From an uncultured Bacteroidales bacterium (GTDB taxonomy: Bacteria > Bacteroidota > Bacteroidia > Bacteroidales > P3): a DNA stretch of 64,000 nucleotides. The stretch covers positions 1-64,000 of the forward strand of contig ONIP01000013.1 in the NCBI GenBank assembly GCA_900317955.1. Direction: 5' to 3'. This document shows positions 7,716 to 18,243 of this stretch, in pieces (within the stretch, counting starts at the first letter, position 1; every line of letters starts with the position of its first letter). Under the pieces are notes generated by a model that saw only the letters and a program-made list of their open reading frames with translations, searched no databases and was not told the origin of the DNA. The translations under genes and the position numbers were made by a program.

Positions 7716-8171
7716 TTACTTAACACGATTCAACAACGGCGAGTTCCATCTCTCGTTGTCCGACTGCACCTCTGCTCGGTGGGCATCGTTCATCCCGATT
7801 CGTATGCCGAGGGAGATGCTGTCCTCCCACCAATATTCGTCAGCCGGAGTGAGGGTGCCCTCGGCACACTCTATAAACTCACAGCCCAACCAGCCGTACT
7901 TATTCACTGCCGTGCCATTGATACTACGCCGCTGAGCACTATTCTCTCCAACCATGTAATCAAACTGTATCACGGTGTCGCACTCCTTCTTCACCATCAA
8001 CATATAACAGCCTGTGCTGTCAGCAAACATTTCGTCCCAATCATCATAATCATCCGGTCTCCCCTCTTCGACGCCCACCTCTCCGACCTTCAATCCGACC
8101 CCGTTATTACACGCAACCGAAAGCGCCAGCACTGCCACGGCCGACACAAAAAAACAAAGCAACTGTTTCAT
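7716..8171 (-). CDS. Small lipoprotein of unknown function
   Basis: The 151-residue product starts MKQLLCFFVSAVAVLALSVAC, a lipoprotein signal with the Cys at about residue 21, followed by an acidic region. No family was recognised. The mature part is small and globular looking, with conserved-type aromatic residues (KYGWLGCEF, EYWWEDSISLG). It stands alone with its own promoter. Confidence 0.65.
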   Translation of the reverse strand: MKQLLCFFVSAVAVLALSVACNNGVGLKVGEVGVEEGRPDDYDDWDEMFADSTGCYMLMVKKECDTVIQFDYMVGENSAQRRSINGTAVNKYGWLGCEFIECAEGTLTPADEYWWEDSISLGIRIGMNDAHRAEVQSDNERWNSPLLNRVK

Positions 8172-8193
8172 ACTATAATCCTGAAAAACGATG

Positions 8194-8225
8194 CAAAAAT
8201 ACGCAATAAACCTGACACCGACAAA
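8194..8225 (-). promoter_or_regulatory. Promoter of the small lipoprotein gene
   Basis: TTTG (8225-8222), 20 bases, TATTTTTG (8201-8194) on the minus strand, about 25 bases upstream of the start. Confidence 0.6.
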
Positions 8226-8351
8226 GCATACATCGCATGTTTTTCAACAAAAGTGTGTTATTATCATACTACCCACTGTGTGTCAACCCGATAGACCCTT
8301 CCCCTCGGTGAGTGTTGATAACTCATTTTCTGTTATTAGAAAAGTATTGTG

Positions 8352-8359
8352 TACTTTAG
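8352..8359 (+). promoter_or_regulatory. Probable -7 box of nrdJ
   Basis: TACTTTAG is one base from TAnnTTTG and lies 70 bases before the ATG. I looked for a cobalamin riboswitch in the short leader and saw none; it is too short for one. Confidence 0.35.
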
Positions 8360-8428
8360 CACTCTGAAAAAAAAATGCGCCATCGCAGTAACCATTTGTT
8401 AATGTCAAACTTATAAAGAAAAGTACCC

Positions 8429-11008
8429 ATGCAGTCCGACATGTTTTTGGATTTTGGTAATGACAATCAGCACATTAGACCAAAGACATATACCCAGTAT
8501 ATGCCCGACGAGATAATGAAATCATCCATCGAATACTTTGGAGGCGACGAACTTGCCGCCAACGTCTGGATGAACAAATATGCCCTTCGCGACGAAGACA
8601 AAATCTACGAGCTCAACCCCGACATGATGCACCATCGTCTGGCCTCGGAATTTGCCCGCATAGAGCACAACTACCCCAACCCCATGTCGGAAGAAACCAT
8701 ATACGAACTGCTCAAGGACTTCCGCTATGTCATCCCCCAAGGCAGCCCCATGTCGGGCATCGGCAACGACTTCCAAGTCGTCTCCCTGTCCAACTGCTTT
8801 GTTATCGGCAACAGTGGTAACAGCGACTCCTACGGCGGCATCATGAAAATAGACCAAGAACAAGTCCAGCTCATGAAACGCCGTGGTGGCGTGGGACACG
8901 ACCTCACCCACATCCGCCCAAGTGGCAGCCCAGTCAAAAACAGCGCCCTCACCTCCACCGGCATCGTTCCGTTCATGGAACGCTACAGCAACACCACCCG
9001 CGAGGTGGCACAAGGCGGTCGCCGCGGAGCCCTCATGCTAAGCATCAGCATCAAACACCCCAACGCCGAACAATTCATCGACGCCAAATTGGAACAAGGC
9101 AAAATAACCGGTGCCAATGTCAGCGTCAAAATAACCGACGAATTCATGCAATGTGTGCGCGACGGCAAACCCTTCGTGCAGCAATACCCCGTCGACTCCC
9201 CCAACCCTTTGGTGCGCAAGGAAATCGACGCCCGCGCCCTCTGGAAGAAAATCATCCACAACGCCTGGGCCTCCGCCGAACCCGGTGTACTCTTCTGGGA
9301 CACCATCCTCCGCGAAAGCGTCCCCGACTGCTACGCCGACTTCGGCTACCGCACCGTCTCCACCAACCCCTGCGGCGAAATCCCCCTCTGCCCCTACGAC
9401 AGCTGCCGTCTCATCGCCGTCAACCTCTACAGCTATGTCGACAACCCCTTCACTCCCGAAGCCTCTTTCAATTTCGACAAATTCCGCGACCACATCGCCA
9501 AGGCACAACGCCTCATGGACGACCTCATCGACCTCGAACTTGAAAAGGTCAACAAAATCCTCGCAAAAATCGACAGCGACCCCGAAAGCGACGACATCAA
9601 GAGCGTGGAGCGCAACCTCTGGCTCAACATCAAGATGAAATGCCTTGAAGGCCGCCGCACTGGCTTGGGCATCACTGCCGAGGGCGACATGCTCGCCGCC
9701 ATGGGTCTGCGCTACGGCACCGACGAAGCCACCGACTTCGCCGTCAAAGTACAGCGCACCCTCGCCTGCACAGCCTACGGCTCCTCCGTCACCATGGCAA
9801 AAGAACGCGGCAGCTTCCCCCTCTACGATGCCAACCGCGAAAAACTCAACCCCTTCATCCAGCGCCTTGCCGAAGCCGACCCCAAACTCTACACCGAAAT
9901 GGTCCAAAACGGCCGCCGCAACATCGCCCTCCTCACCATCGCCCCCACCGGCACCGTGAGCATCTGCACCCAGACTACCTCCGGCATCGAACCCGTCTTC
10001 CTCGTCAGCTACAAACGCCGCAAAAAAATCAACCCCAACGATAAAGACTCCTCCAAACACAAAATAGTCAAAGACGAGAACGGCGACTACTTTGAAGAAT
10101 ACAACGTTCTCCACCCCAAATTCATCGACTGGCTCAAACTCAAAGGATACACCCAAGAACAAATCGACAAACTCGACGACAAAGAAATCGACAACCTGAT
10201 TACCTCCTCACCCTATTACAAAGCCACCTCGGCCGACATCGACTGGGTGAACAAAGTCAAGATGCAGGGCGCCATCCAGAAATGGGTGGACCACTCCATC
10301 AGCGTCACCGTCAACATCCCCAAGGAAACCTCCGAGGAAATAGTAAGCACAATCTATATGACGGCATGGGAATCGGGCTGCAAAGGCTGCACCATCTACC
10401 GCGAAGGCTCCCGCCACGGTGTCCTCGTCTCGAAAAGCGAGAACAAAAACTGCAACGAGTTCAGCGAAAACAGGGCTCCCAAACGCCCCAAGAAACTCGA
10501 AGCCGAGGTTGTCCGCTTCAAAAACGAGAAAGAAGACTGGATTGCCGTCGTCGGTATGTATGAGCACCACCCCTACGAAATCTTCACCGGCCGCGCCGAG
10601 AGCTTCGTCCTTCCCAAATGGGTAGAGAAGGGATGGGTCATCCGCGTCAAAGAAAAAGGCGACGAACATGCCCGCTACGACTTCCAATTCCTCGACCAGG
10701 ACGGCTACCCCGTCACCATCGGCGGCCTCTCCCGCATGTTCAAAAAGGAATACTGGAACTACGCCAAACTCATCAGCGGCATCCTCCGCCACGGCATGCC
10801 CATCCCCAACGTGGTAGAACTTATCGGCAAACTCAACTTCGACGTCGACAGCATCACCACATGGTCCAACGGTGTGGCCCGCGCCCTCAAACGCTACATC
10901 AAAGACGGTACCGAAACCGGCGAGACCTGCCCCGACTGCGGAGCCAAAATCATCTATACCGGTGGCTGCAAAAGCTGTCCCAATTGCGGTTGGTCCAAGT
11001 GCTCGTAA
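8429..11008 (+). CDS. nrdJ: Adenosylcobalamin-dependent (class II) ribonucleotide reductase
   Basis: The 859-residue enzyme reduces ribonucleotides to deoxyribonucleotides using an adenosylcobalamin radical. Visible signatures are LSNCFVIG (first redox Cys, about 122), NPCGEIPL (radical Cys, about 314), APTGTVS with SGIEPVF (about 504-520), the CKGCTIYREGSR segment (about 650), a TSCPD-like domain (about 685-800) and a C-terminal zinc ribbon with two CxxC pairs (833-858) that carries the regenerating cysteines. It is complete, stands alone and ends at a strong terminator. Codons are strongly C-ending. Its cofactor could be supplied by the adenosyltransferase at 33187-33726. Confidence 0.95.
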   Translation: MQSDMFLDFGNDNQHIRPKTYTQYMPDEIMKSSIEYFGGDELAANVWMNKYALRDEDKIYELNPDMMHHRLASEFARIEHNYPNPMSEETIYELLKDFRYVIPQGSPMSGIGNDFQVVSLSNCFVIGNSGNSDSYGGIMKIDQEQVQLMKRRGGVGHDLTHIRPSGSPVKNSALTSTGIVPFMERYSNTTREVAQGGRRGALMLSISIKHPNAEQFIDAKLEQGKITGANVSVKITDEFMQCVRDGKPFVQQYPVDSPNPLVRKEIDARALWKKIIHNAWASAEPGVLFWDTILRESVPDCYADFGYRTVSTNPCGEIPLCPYDSCRLIAVNLYSYVDNPFTPEASFNFDKFRDHIAKAQRLMDDLIDLELEKVNKILAKIDSDPESDDIKSVERNLWLNIKMKCLEGRRTGLGITAEGDMLAAMGLRYGTDEATDFAVKVQRTLACTAYGSSVTMAKERGSFPLYDANREKLNPFIQRLAEADPKLYTEMVQNGRRNIALLTIAPTGTVSICTQTTSGIEPVFLVSYKRRKKINPNDKDSSKHKIVKDENGDYFEEYNVLHPKFIDWLKLKGYTQEQIDKLDDKEIDNLITSSPYYKATSADIDWVNKVKMQGAIQKWVDHSISVTVNIPKETSEEIVSTIYMTAWESGCKGCTIYREGSRHGVLVSKSENKNCNEFSENRAPKRPKKLEAEVVRFKNEKEDWIAVVGMYEHHPYEIFTGRAESFVLPKWVEKGWVIRVKEKGDEHARYDFQFLDQDGYPVTIGGLSRMFKKEYWNYAKLISGILRHGMPIPNVVELIGKLNFDVDSITTWSNGVARALKRYIKDGTETGETCPDCGAKIIYTGGCKSCPNCGWSKCS

Positions 11009-11050
11009 CCAAATTACGGAACTTTTTAAACACATTTGATATCCGCAAAA

Positions 11051-11075
11051 GCCCTGTAGCACACAGGGCTTTTTT
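11051..11075 (+). terminator. Terminator of nrdJ
   Basis: GCCCTGT and ACAGGGC (11051-11057, 11063-11069) form a stem followed by six Ts. Confidence 0.85.
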
Positions 11076-11271
11076 CATTGACAGCAACTCCCCAGGTTCG
11101 ACAGTCCTACGGTCAATATACACTACTTCAAAAATTGTATTACATTTTTCGATTGCCATACAACTGCACACCAACTGCCATCCTACGGTTCTTCGATTGG
11201 GCGGTATCATTGTTTCTACCAAGGCACTATCTTCCATTCATAAAAACTGCCACCAACCTATTGCTTTCTTC

Positions 11272-11305
11272 AATAAAAGAGGGAGTGCCCATGATGGACA
11301 CTCCC
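11272..11305 (-). terminator. Terminator of the T9SS protein operon
   Basis: On the minus strand GGGAGTG and CACTCCC (11305-11281) are followed by TCTTTTATT. It lies 41 bases past the stop of the large gene. The rest of 11076-11271 shows no gene. Confidence 0.65.
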
Positions 11306-11346
11306 TGCTTTGTTATATCCTCCGGGCGGATGGATAACTGCCGCGG

Positions 11347-14300
11347 TTAGCGGACAATGAGTTTACGTACCATACTGACGTTGTCGCCGACAACACGGAC
11401 ATAGTAGGCACCCTGGGCAAGACCGCTGACGGTCATCTGCTTGGTGCAGTCGCCGGAGCAGTTCATCTCGTCGGACGCCACTGTGCGGCCGTTCATGTCG
11501 ATAACGGTGATACGTATTGTTCCGTTGGCACCGCTGATGCTGATAGTGGTAGCCTCGTCGGCGGGGTTGGGATAGATGGTGCATGCCACATCGCCCTCGA
11601 CGGTGGTGATGCCTGTATACGAAAGCGTGGAGAAGCGCTGCACGGGAGACCAGCTGCTGAAGACATCCTCGGAGCAGGCTGCACGCACATAGACTTCGTA
11701 CAAGGTTTCAGGAGTGAGGCCGTTGATGGTGTAGGAAGGCGTGCTTACTATCACATCGGTACCATCGCCCTGGGTGAAGCCGGCATAGCCATAGGAAAGC
11801 ACCCATGATTCAGCATCGCCTTGGGGAGTCCAGCTGACGGTGGCAGCGGTGGCGGTAATGCCGTTGATAGTCACATCGGCTACAGGCTGGCAGGCACTGG
11901 TGCTGAAGGCGATGGTGTCGCCCCAGTCGCTGTAGGTGGTGGCGGAACACATGGCGCGCACACGGGCATTGTAGTCCATGTCGGGATAGAGTCCGGTGAT
12001 GGTGACGTTGCTGCTATAGACAGTGTCGTAGGCGCTGAAGGAGCTGTTAAAGATGTTCACCACATAGGCTACAGCATGGTAGGTGAGGTCGGGATTCCAC
12101 GAGAGGGTGACGCTCTGGAAGTCGGCATCCGTCATGGAGAGATTCTCGGGCACATAGCATTCCAGCGTGTCGGTAATGCAGTTGCCCGTTGTCCAGAAGG
12201 AGAGCGAGGTGTCGCTGCAGATGCTGCGCACGCGGAAGTTGTAGGCGGTGTTGGGTTCGAGACCTGTAAAGGTGTAGCTGTGGTCGGTGATGCGGGTGGC
12301 TTCGGGCCATACAGTGGTGCTGGCGGGCTTCACTGCCACATCGAAACTGGTGGCCGGGCTGGTCCAGGTGGCGGCAACAGTGGTGGCCCCCACATTAATA
12401 TTGGCAAAGGTGGGACGTGTGCAGGACTCGGAGCCATAGACCACGATGCTGTCGAGCAGAATGCCCAAGCCAAAGCCTGAGTGAGCCATGAAGGCCACCT
12501 GATAGGTTGACGACGCATTGGGGAGCATGACGGTGTCGAGCTGCCATTCGGTGATGCTGTTGCTCCAAGAGGCGACATACTCCCAAGAGGAGGTGGGGCT
12601 GGTGCGATAAAGCACAGCGAGAGTATCCTGGTCGGAACCCCAAGCGGGCTGGGCATGGTAGAAGGTCATCATGACCTCGTCGCTGCTCTCGATGTCGAGT
12701 ATGGGGGTAATGAGGTAGGTAGTGTAGCCGTTGTAGCTGTTGCAGGTGAAGCGGGCATTGTATTGGCCAGTAGCGGCACCTGTCAATCCACCGTAGGCAT
12801 TACCACCGCGGCCTGTAGTCCATTCCACTGTGCCGTGCGACTGGTACTGGTTCCAGCAGGCGATGCCATTCTCGAAGTCTTCCACCCACGGGAACTGGGT
12901 GATGACGCTGTCGCAGGAGGTGAGGCAGGTGGTCATGGCTCTGAATCCGGTGTCGGTTGCGCTGCATATAGGACGGACATAGATGTCGTAGGCAGTGGCG
13001 GGAGCCAAGCCGGTGAGGGTGGCATTGCTGACGGTCACCGTGCGGGTGGTACCCATACCGGCCGAGAAGCCGCTGACGCCGTACTCTACTATCCACGAGG
13101 AGGCAGCCCCGTCGGACCAGTCAACATCGATAGTGGTGGAAGAATTGGAGACAGCCACGAGGTTTTCGGGAGCCGGGCAGGTGAGCAGTGTGAAGGAGAT
13201 ATTGTCGATGGCGGCAGAGGGATTGGTGCCGAAGCGGCCATCGTTTACCCATACAATGGTCAGGTAGTAGTTGCCGGCAGCCAGGCTGACGGAGTTGTCG
13301 TCGTGCTGCCAGGTGTTGCGGAGATTGCGCTTGCCGCCGTCGAGGGCAATCCAGCCAGTGGGCAGGGTGCTGCTATAACGGTTGATGGCGGTGAAGGCGT
13401 TGGTAAAGTCATAGTCTTCAGGAACGAGTGCCACACGCATGAGGTCATAGCTGCCCTCACCCTGGCAACGCCAGTCATAGCTGATAGCGTATGAACTGTC
13501 GTAGGGTATTTGCAGATATGTCATGGCAAAGGAGATGGACTGGACAGTGTTGTCGTAGTCGTTGGAAACACCGTTGTCGCTAGTGACATACATGGCATGT
13601 GTGCCGCCGTGGTTGACAGCAGTGCCGGTGTACCATGTGTTGGAGCCTGAACGCTGGTAGACGGAGAAGGTGTTGGTGGAATCCTCAAAGTTGTTGTAGT
13701 AGGGCAGGAAGTGCGGGTCGGCGCCAAGGGTGGTGGCCATGGACGAAATGGGGTCGCTGAGATGTCCCGAGCAATCGGCATAGACCCATACGTAGTAGTT
13801 GGTGAGAGCCGTGAGGCCGGTGAAGGAATAGTGGGTGCTGGTAGTGGTATAAGTGGCCAGAGCAGCAGCAGGGTTATTGGTGGTGCCTATCTTGACCACA
13901 TAACTGCCGCGGGCGGCGGTATCGGTCCAACTGACGGCAAGACGTGACATGCCGATAGAGTCGAAAACAACATTGGTGACCGAGTCGCAGGGATTGGGGA
14001 CATAGATACTGAAGTCGTCGAGGAAGACAGTATAGTTGTTGCCCGTGGCGCGGAAGGCAATGCGGTTGCCGCTGCCGTTGTAGTTGATGCGCACATAGTA
14101 GGGGTGATAGACATAGTAGCCGGAGAAATCGAGGTTGAGGGTGTCGAGGGTCACGAAAGCGGTGTCTTCCCATACACCCACCTCGAAGGCTGTGGGGGCA
14201 TTGTAGCTATAGCCTGCAGCATAGAAACTGAGTTCGAGTCCATTGATGGTGTCGATGGCGGGCAGGGTGAATATTTCATCCTGCGTGGAAGAGCTTTCCA

Positions 14301-17300
14301 TCTCGAAATAGACATTGCCGCCATGGGCGTTGTAGGAATAGTTGTAGCAGGCGGGGAAGATGCCGGAGCTGCTGGTGCCGGTGACAGGAGCCAGCCAGCA
14401 GTTGGGCACTTCGCCAGTGTTGTAAGCCTCAAAGTCTTCGGTGAGAGGCAAAGAACTGCGGCTCATCACAGAGCAGGCGGTACGGGCAGAGGCGTAGGAA
14501 TAGGGAACAGTGGCACTGCCGCCGCAGAGGCTGCCCACACGGAAGGAGTAGAGACTGTTGGCATAGAGACCTGTAACGGTGTAGGTCTGGGCGGTGGTGT
14601 TGGCTACAGCCACTGTCCAAGCGGTGTCGGAGGCAAGTTTATACTCAACCGTCCAATTCGTCTCGGTGAGACCGGGCACCCAGTTGAGGGTGACGGTGGA
14701 GGACGTGAAGCCGCCAACCACTACGCTGGGAGGCACACAAGAGGCATCGCCGCAGGGAGCCACAAAGACCACGTTGGGACGGGTAGCGGTGGTGGAGAAG
14801 GAGGTGCTGGAGGAGGTGGGGTCGTAGTTGGTGCCGTCGCCATAGGCATAGATTGTGGAGCCCGACTGGTTACCGGTGGACTGCCAGTTGGTATTGCTTG
14901 ACCAACTGCCGGTGTTGTCGTCGAAGGTAAGAACCAAGTTGTTGGTCATAGAGGGACGCACCCAGGGAGTAGCGAAGGTAAATTCGTTCCAGCCATCGTG
15001 GAAGGTGATAGAACCGGAGTAGACAATCTTGGTGCTATCCATTACAACATAGTCGCTGCTGCCGTCGAGCGATGCACGGCTGGTGGTGTCGAGATAGATG
15101 GTGACATTGCGTGTGGTATTGGGACCGGACACCTGATAGAGTTTTACACCAAAGATAGTGTCGGTGAGCGCAGCCACATCGTTGTTGTTGTAGAGAATCT
15201 GGCAGATGGTGTAGTTGTAGTAGGAGTTGATGGGATAGTTGGAGGCTGTGACAGTGCCGTCGCCTATCTGTATGTTGCCGCCCACATAGCATGTGGTGGT
15301 GAAATAGGCACCGACGGGGTTGCTAAAGTCGCTGTTGCTGCAATTGGCGGTGACAGTGACATAGTAGGTGGTGGTTTGCGAGAGGCCGCTTATCTGATAG
15401 AAACGGGCGGTGTCGGGCACGGTGTAGATGGTGCTGGAGGCGGCAGCAGTGTCGAGTACCGTGATGGTGAAACTTTGCGGGGTGGACGAGGTGCCGTATT
15501 CCCAACTTACAACGGCTGAGGAACCGGCGATGTCGCTCACCTCAACATTGTAAGGAGGGTTGCAGGAAGCCAACGGCTCGCAGGTTACGTTGAGCAGATA
15601 GCCGGAAGCGGTGTAGTAGTCGCTATAGCCGGAAGCGGAGAAACGGATGGTTGCGGCACCTTCCAACGAGGAGACGCTGAAGGTGCTGTTGCCGTAGAAG
15701 GAGCCAAGCACACGTCCGCTGGTACCCACACCTTCGTAGATGATAAGTTCGCCATAGGAGGACGAAGTGGAGGAATAAGTGTTGTAGCTGCCCGAAATGA
15801 CAACAGTCTGTGTGTTGTCGGAGGGGTAGACAACCACTGTGGAGGTCTGGTCATAGGAATAGTTTCCGTCCAGACCGCCGTCGTCGCAGATAGAACCGCC
15901 ACACATGTAGACTGTGTCGGTCTGGTTGGTACGCATCACATGCAGGTTGGGACGAGCGGTGACGGGTCCTTGCCAGTAGCTGTTGAGACCGCCACAAACG
16001 GCACGGACATAGAAGTCGTAGGTGGTATTGTTGTCAAGACCGGTAACAGTCACCGTGTCGGTGTAGGTGATAACCGAGTTGGTGGTAGCAGTGTCGGGAT
16101 TCATTCCCGTGGCACCGTAGACCACTTCCCAGCTACTTGCAAGGCTGTCCTGCCATGCAAGGCTCATCTGACCCGAAGCAGTGCCTGTGGTGTGGAATGC
16201 TTGCGGGATACCGCAGCTGCTCACCTCGCGGATGATAATGTCGTCGATATAGGTGTAGCCATAGTTGCCACCCAGACGGCGATAGACGATATAGCCAGTG
16301 TCGGCGGTGGAGAGGCCGGCAAACGAAACGGTGTACTCCTGCCATGATTCGGTCATGGTCATCGTGTCGACCCAGACAGCATTGGATATAGAGTCGAGAT
16401 TGGTTACATAACCTACCATCACGGTATGGGTGTAGTAGGAAGTGCTGGTGCCGCGGCCCCAGAACTTGGTCTCGACAGTGTTGATGGGCTGTTCGATACG
16501 GGGCGATGCAAAGGAGCAGTTCACGCCGTTATTGTAAGCATAGATATAGACACCATAGCCACTACGGCCGGCCGAGGTGGAAAGGTAGGGATAGGAGCTA
16601 CTCATCTCCAGAATGCGCCAGCAACTGGGGAACTCGCCACCATAGGTGTCGAAATCCTCCATCAGCGGGAGTATGGTAGTGCCGCAGTTGGTGCGGAAAC
16701 TGAAGTAGGTGCAGTTGCTGGTGTCGCCACTGGCACAGACGTTGTAGAGTCTGCCAGTATAGTAAGTGTTGGCATTGAGTCCTGAGAAAGTATAGGAGGT
16801 GTCATAGGCATTGTGCCAGGTGCTGTCCTGCTCAAGGTAAAGAGCATAGTAGCTGCCAGCAGAGGCGGCGTTCCAGCGAAGGGTGGCGTTGTTAGAGTCG
16901 ATGGCGGCCACCGACGGGGTGCCGGGCATATAGAGGCAGGTGGGGGCAAGGCTAATCTCAATGTCGTCGATGTAAATCGAGCCGTAGTCACCTGAGTAGG
17001 TTGTTTTCCTGAGAATAATGTACCCGTGAGCAGCGGGGGCATTTTCAAACTGGTAGAGATACTCATTGTAGGTGGTGCCGAGATTGATGGTGTCAACGTA
17101 TGTGGCGTTGGCTATCGAGTCGAGACTGGTAGTGTATCCCACTGCCAAAGAGGAGCCATAGGAGGTAGAGGACTTTCTGGCCCAGAACTTCAGTTGAAGC
17201 AGGTTCAAGTCGGTATATATCAAAGGCGTTGCCACCGACAGGGGGTTGTTGTAGCTGTACATGCGCAGGCAGTAGGAGCCTGTATGGCCATAACTGCTAT

Positions 17301-18225
17301 AGGCACTGGGCGAACTGCTGCCGTTCTCGGTGATAGTCCAGCAGGGAGGGAATGTGCCGCCCATTTCAAAGTCTTCCACCATGGGCAGCACCGGCATGCC
17401 GCAGGCAGTGCGGAAACTGAAGGGAACTGCCTCGCTGGTGTCACTGCCGTCGCAGGTGTTGTACAAGTAGCCGCTGTAGGCGGTGTTGGGATTCAGACCC
17501 GTAAAAGTATAGCTGTTGGTGCTGGAATAATACCAAGTGCTGTCATTGTTCAGGTATAGCATATAGCCCATCGATACCGAGGGAGCACTCCAGGTAAGGG
17601 TTGCGCTGTTGGAGTCAACGGTGGCACTCGGTGTGCCGGGCATATAGGCGCAGGTGGGAGCCGTCGAAATGGTCAAGTCGTCAAGAAACAGAGTCATCTG
17701 TCCCGAGGTGCTTCTTGTGGCGCGGAAAGCAATGCGGTGTCCGTCGCCTGTGTATTCCACCAGATAGACACGGTAGTGATAGTAGGACGACGAGCTGAAG
17801 GAGCCGGCATTGGTCAGCGTCACCGTGTCCACGGGGACAAAGGTGCTGTCCTCCATCACACCCACTTCAAACAGTGTGGGGGCATACGATGCAATGGTGG
17901 AAGCATAGAAATCCACCATCAAGCTGCTGGGGTCGGCAAACTCGCAGGTGGCCACCTGCTCATAGCGGGTGGCAGAGCTGGAGCTGAACTCAAACTCATA
18001 ATACACGCTGCCGTTGCGGGCATTGCCTGACCAGTTGTAGGCGCAGGGGAAGGTCACATCAATATTTGTACCCGTCTGGTACACCACCCATCCTGTGGGC
18101 TGGTCGCCTGTGCTCAATCCCTCGAAACCGGTGGAATAGGGAACCGACTGGTAAGACTGTGCCCATGTAGCAAAAGGCAGTATCATAGCCGCAAGCATAG
18201 CGGCAATTCTTAATAATTGTTTCAT
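11347..18225 (-). CDS. Giant T9SS-sorted protein with repeated adhesion-type modules
   Basis: The 2292-residue product has a signal peptide (ending ATWAQ, about residue 23). Lectin/MAM-like beta modules then begin near 30, 283, 522, 1262, 1509 and 1779; several open with an EDFE or similar motif and a nearby PxCW. Fibronectin-III domains (motif GLxPxTxYxVxV) separate them. A CUB-like domain spans about 761-880 (CGGSICDDGG, GSFYGNSTF). A T9SS type A C-terminal domain starts near 2210 (IYPNPADEATT) and ends MVRKLIVR. It should cross the outer membrane by type IX secretion and be anchored or released. No catalytic domain was seen; adhesion or glycan binding is inferred. It follows the 567-residue gene by 18 bases. 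Confidence 0.9.
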   Translation of the reverse strand: MKQLLRIAAMLAAMILPFATWAQSYQSVPYSTGFEGLSTGDQPTGWVVYQTGTNIDVTFPCAYNWSGNARNGSVYYEFEFSSSSATRYEQVATCEFADPSSLMVDFYASTIASYAPTLFEVGVMEDSTFVPVDTVTLTNAGSFSSSSYYHYRVYLVEYTGDGHRIAFRATRSTSGQMTLFLDDLTISTAPTCAYMPGTPSATVDSNSATLTWSAPSVSMGYMLYLNNDSTWYYSSTNSYTFTGLNPNTAYSGYLYNTCDGSDTSEAVPFSFRTACGMPVLPMVEDFEMGGTFPPCWTITENGSSSPSAYSSYGHTGSYCLRMYSYNNPLSVATPLIYTDLNLLQLKFWARKSSTSYGSSLAVGYTTSLDSIANATYVDTINLGTTYNEYLYQFENAPAAHGYIILRKTTYSGDYGSIYIDDIEISLAPTCLYMPGTPSVAAIDSNNATLRWNAASAGSYYALYLEQDSTWHNAYDTSYTFSGLNANTYYTGRLYNVCASGDTSNCTYFSFRTNCGTTILPLMEDFDTYGGEFPSCWRILEMSSSYPYLSTSAGRSGYGVYIYAYNNGVNCSFASPRIEQPINTVETKFWGRGTSTSYYTHTVMVGYVTNLDSISNAVWVDTMTMTESWQEYTVSFAGLSTADTGYIVYRRLGGNYGYTYIDDIIIREVSSCGIPQAFHTTGTASGQMSLAWQDSLASSWEVVYGATGMNPDTATTNSVITYTDTVTVTGLDNNTTYDFYVRAVCGGLNSYWQGPVTARPNLHVMRTNQTDTVYMCGGSICDDGGLDGNYSYDQTSTVVVYPSDNTQTVVISGSYNTYSSTSSSYGELIIYEGVGTSGRVLGSFYGNSTFSVSSLEGAATIRFSASGYSDYYTASGYLLNVTCEPLASCNPPYNVEVSDIAGSSAVVSWEYGTSSTPQSFTITVLDTAAASSTIYTVPDTARFYQISGLSQTTTYYVTVTANCSNSDFSNPVGAYFTTTCYVGGNIQIGDGTVTASNYPINSYYNYTICQILYNNNDVAALTDTIFGVKLYQVSGPNTTRNVTIYLDTTSRASLDGSSDYVVMDSTKIVYSGSITFHDGWNEFTFATPWVRPSMTNNLVLTFDDNTGSWSSNTNWQSTGNQSGSTIYAYGDGTNYDPTSSSTSFSTTATRPNVVFVAPCGDASCVPPSVVVGGFTSSTVTLNWVPGLTETNWTVEYKLASDTAWTVAVANTTAQTYTVTGLYANSLYSFRVGSLCGGSATVPYSYASARTACSVMSRSSLPLTEDFEAYNTGEVPNCWLAPVTGTSSSGIFPACYNYSYNAHGGNVYFEMESSSTQDEIFTLPAIDTINGLELSFYAAGYSYNAPTAFEVGVWEDTAFVTLDTLNLDFSGYYVYHPYYVRINYNGSGNRIAFRATGNNYTVFLDDFSIYVPNPCDSVTNVVFDSIGMSRLAVSWTDTAARGSYVVKIGTTNNPAAALATYTTTSTHYSFTGLTALTNYYVWVYADCSGHLSDPISSMATTLGADPHFLPYYNNFEDSTNTFSVYQRSGSNTWYTGTAVNHGGTHAMYVTSDNGVSNDYDNTVQSISFAMTYLQIPYDSSYAISYDWRCQGEGSYDLMRVALVPEDYDFTNAFTAINRYSSTLPTGWIALDGGKRNLRNTWQHDDNSVSLAAGNYYLTIVWVNDGRFGTNPSAAIDNISFTLLTCPAPENLVAVSNSSTTIDVDWSDGAASSWIVEYGVSGFSAGMGTTRTVTVSNATLTGLAPATAYDIYVRPICSATDTGFRAMTTCLTSCDSVITQFPWVEDFENGIACWNQYQSHGTVEWTTGRGGNAYGGLTGAATGQYNARFTCNSYNGYTTYLITPILDIESSDEVMMTFYHAQPAWGSDQDTLAVLYRTSPTSSWEYVASWSNSITEWQLDTVMLPNASSTYQVAFMAHSGFGLGILLDSIVVYGSESCTRPTFANINVGATTVAATWTSPATSFDVAVKPASTTVWPEATRITDHSYTFTGLEPNTAYNFRVRSICSDTSLSFWTTGNCITDTLECYVPENLSMTDADFQSVTLSWNPDLTYHAVAYVVNIFNSSFSAYDTVYSSNVTITGLYPDMDYNARVRAMCSATTYSDWGDTIAFSTSACQPVADVTINGITATAATVSWTPQGDAESWVLSYGYAGFTQGDGTDVIVSTPSYTINGLTPETLYEVYVRAACSEDVFSSWSPVQRFSTLSYTGITTVEGDVACTIYPNPADEATTISISGANGTIRITVIDMNGRTVASDEMNCSGDCTKQMTVSGLAQGAYYVRVVGDNVSMVRKLIVR

Positions 18226-18243
18226 GCTGTTTTGTTTTTTTTA

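Noticed and set aside
8172..8428. Cobalamin riboswitch before nrdJ
   Set aside because: The leader is too short and no B12-box-like sequence was found.
9038..10162. 374-codon open frame opposite nrdJ
   Set aside because: It mirrors the strong C-ending codon bias of nrdJ; the product is a Gly-Val-Asp-Ala-rich string with no domain, and nrdJ is certain.
11821..18030. Series of long plus-strand frames opposite the giant T9SS gene
   Set aside because: All are Gly-Val-Ala-rich mirrors of the repetitive Ser/Thr-rich protein, with no domains or signals.
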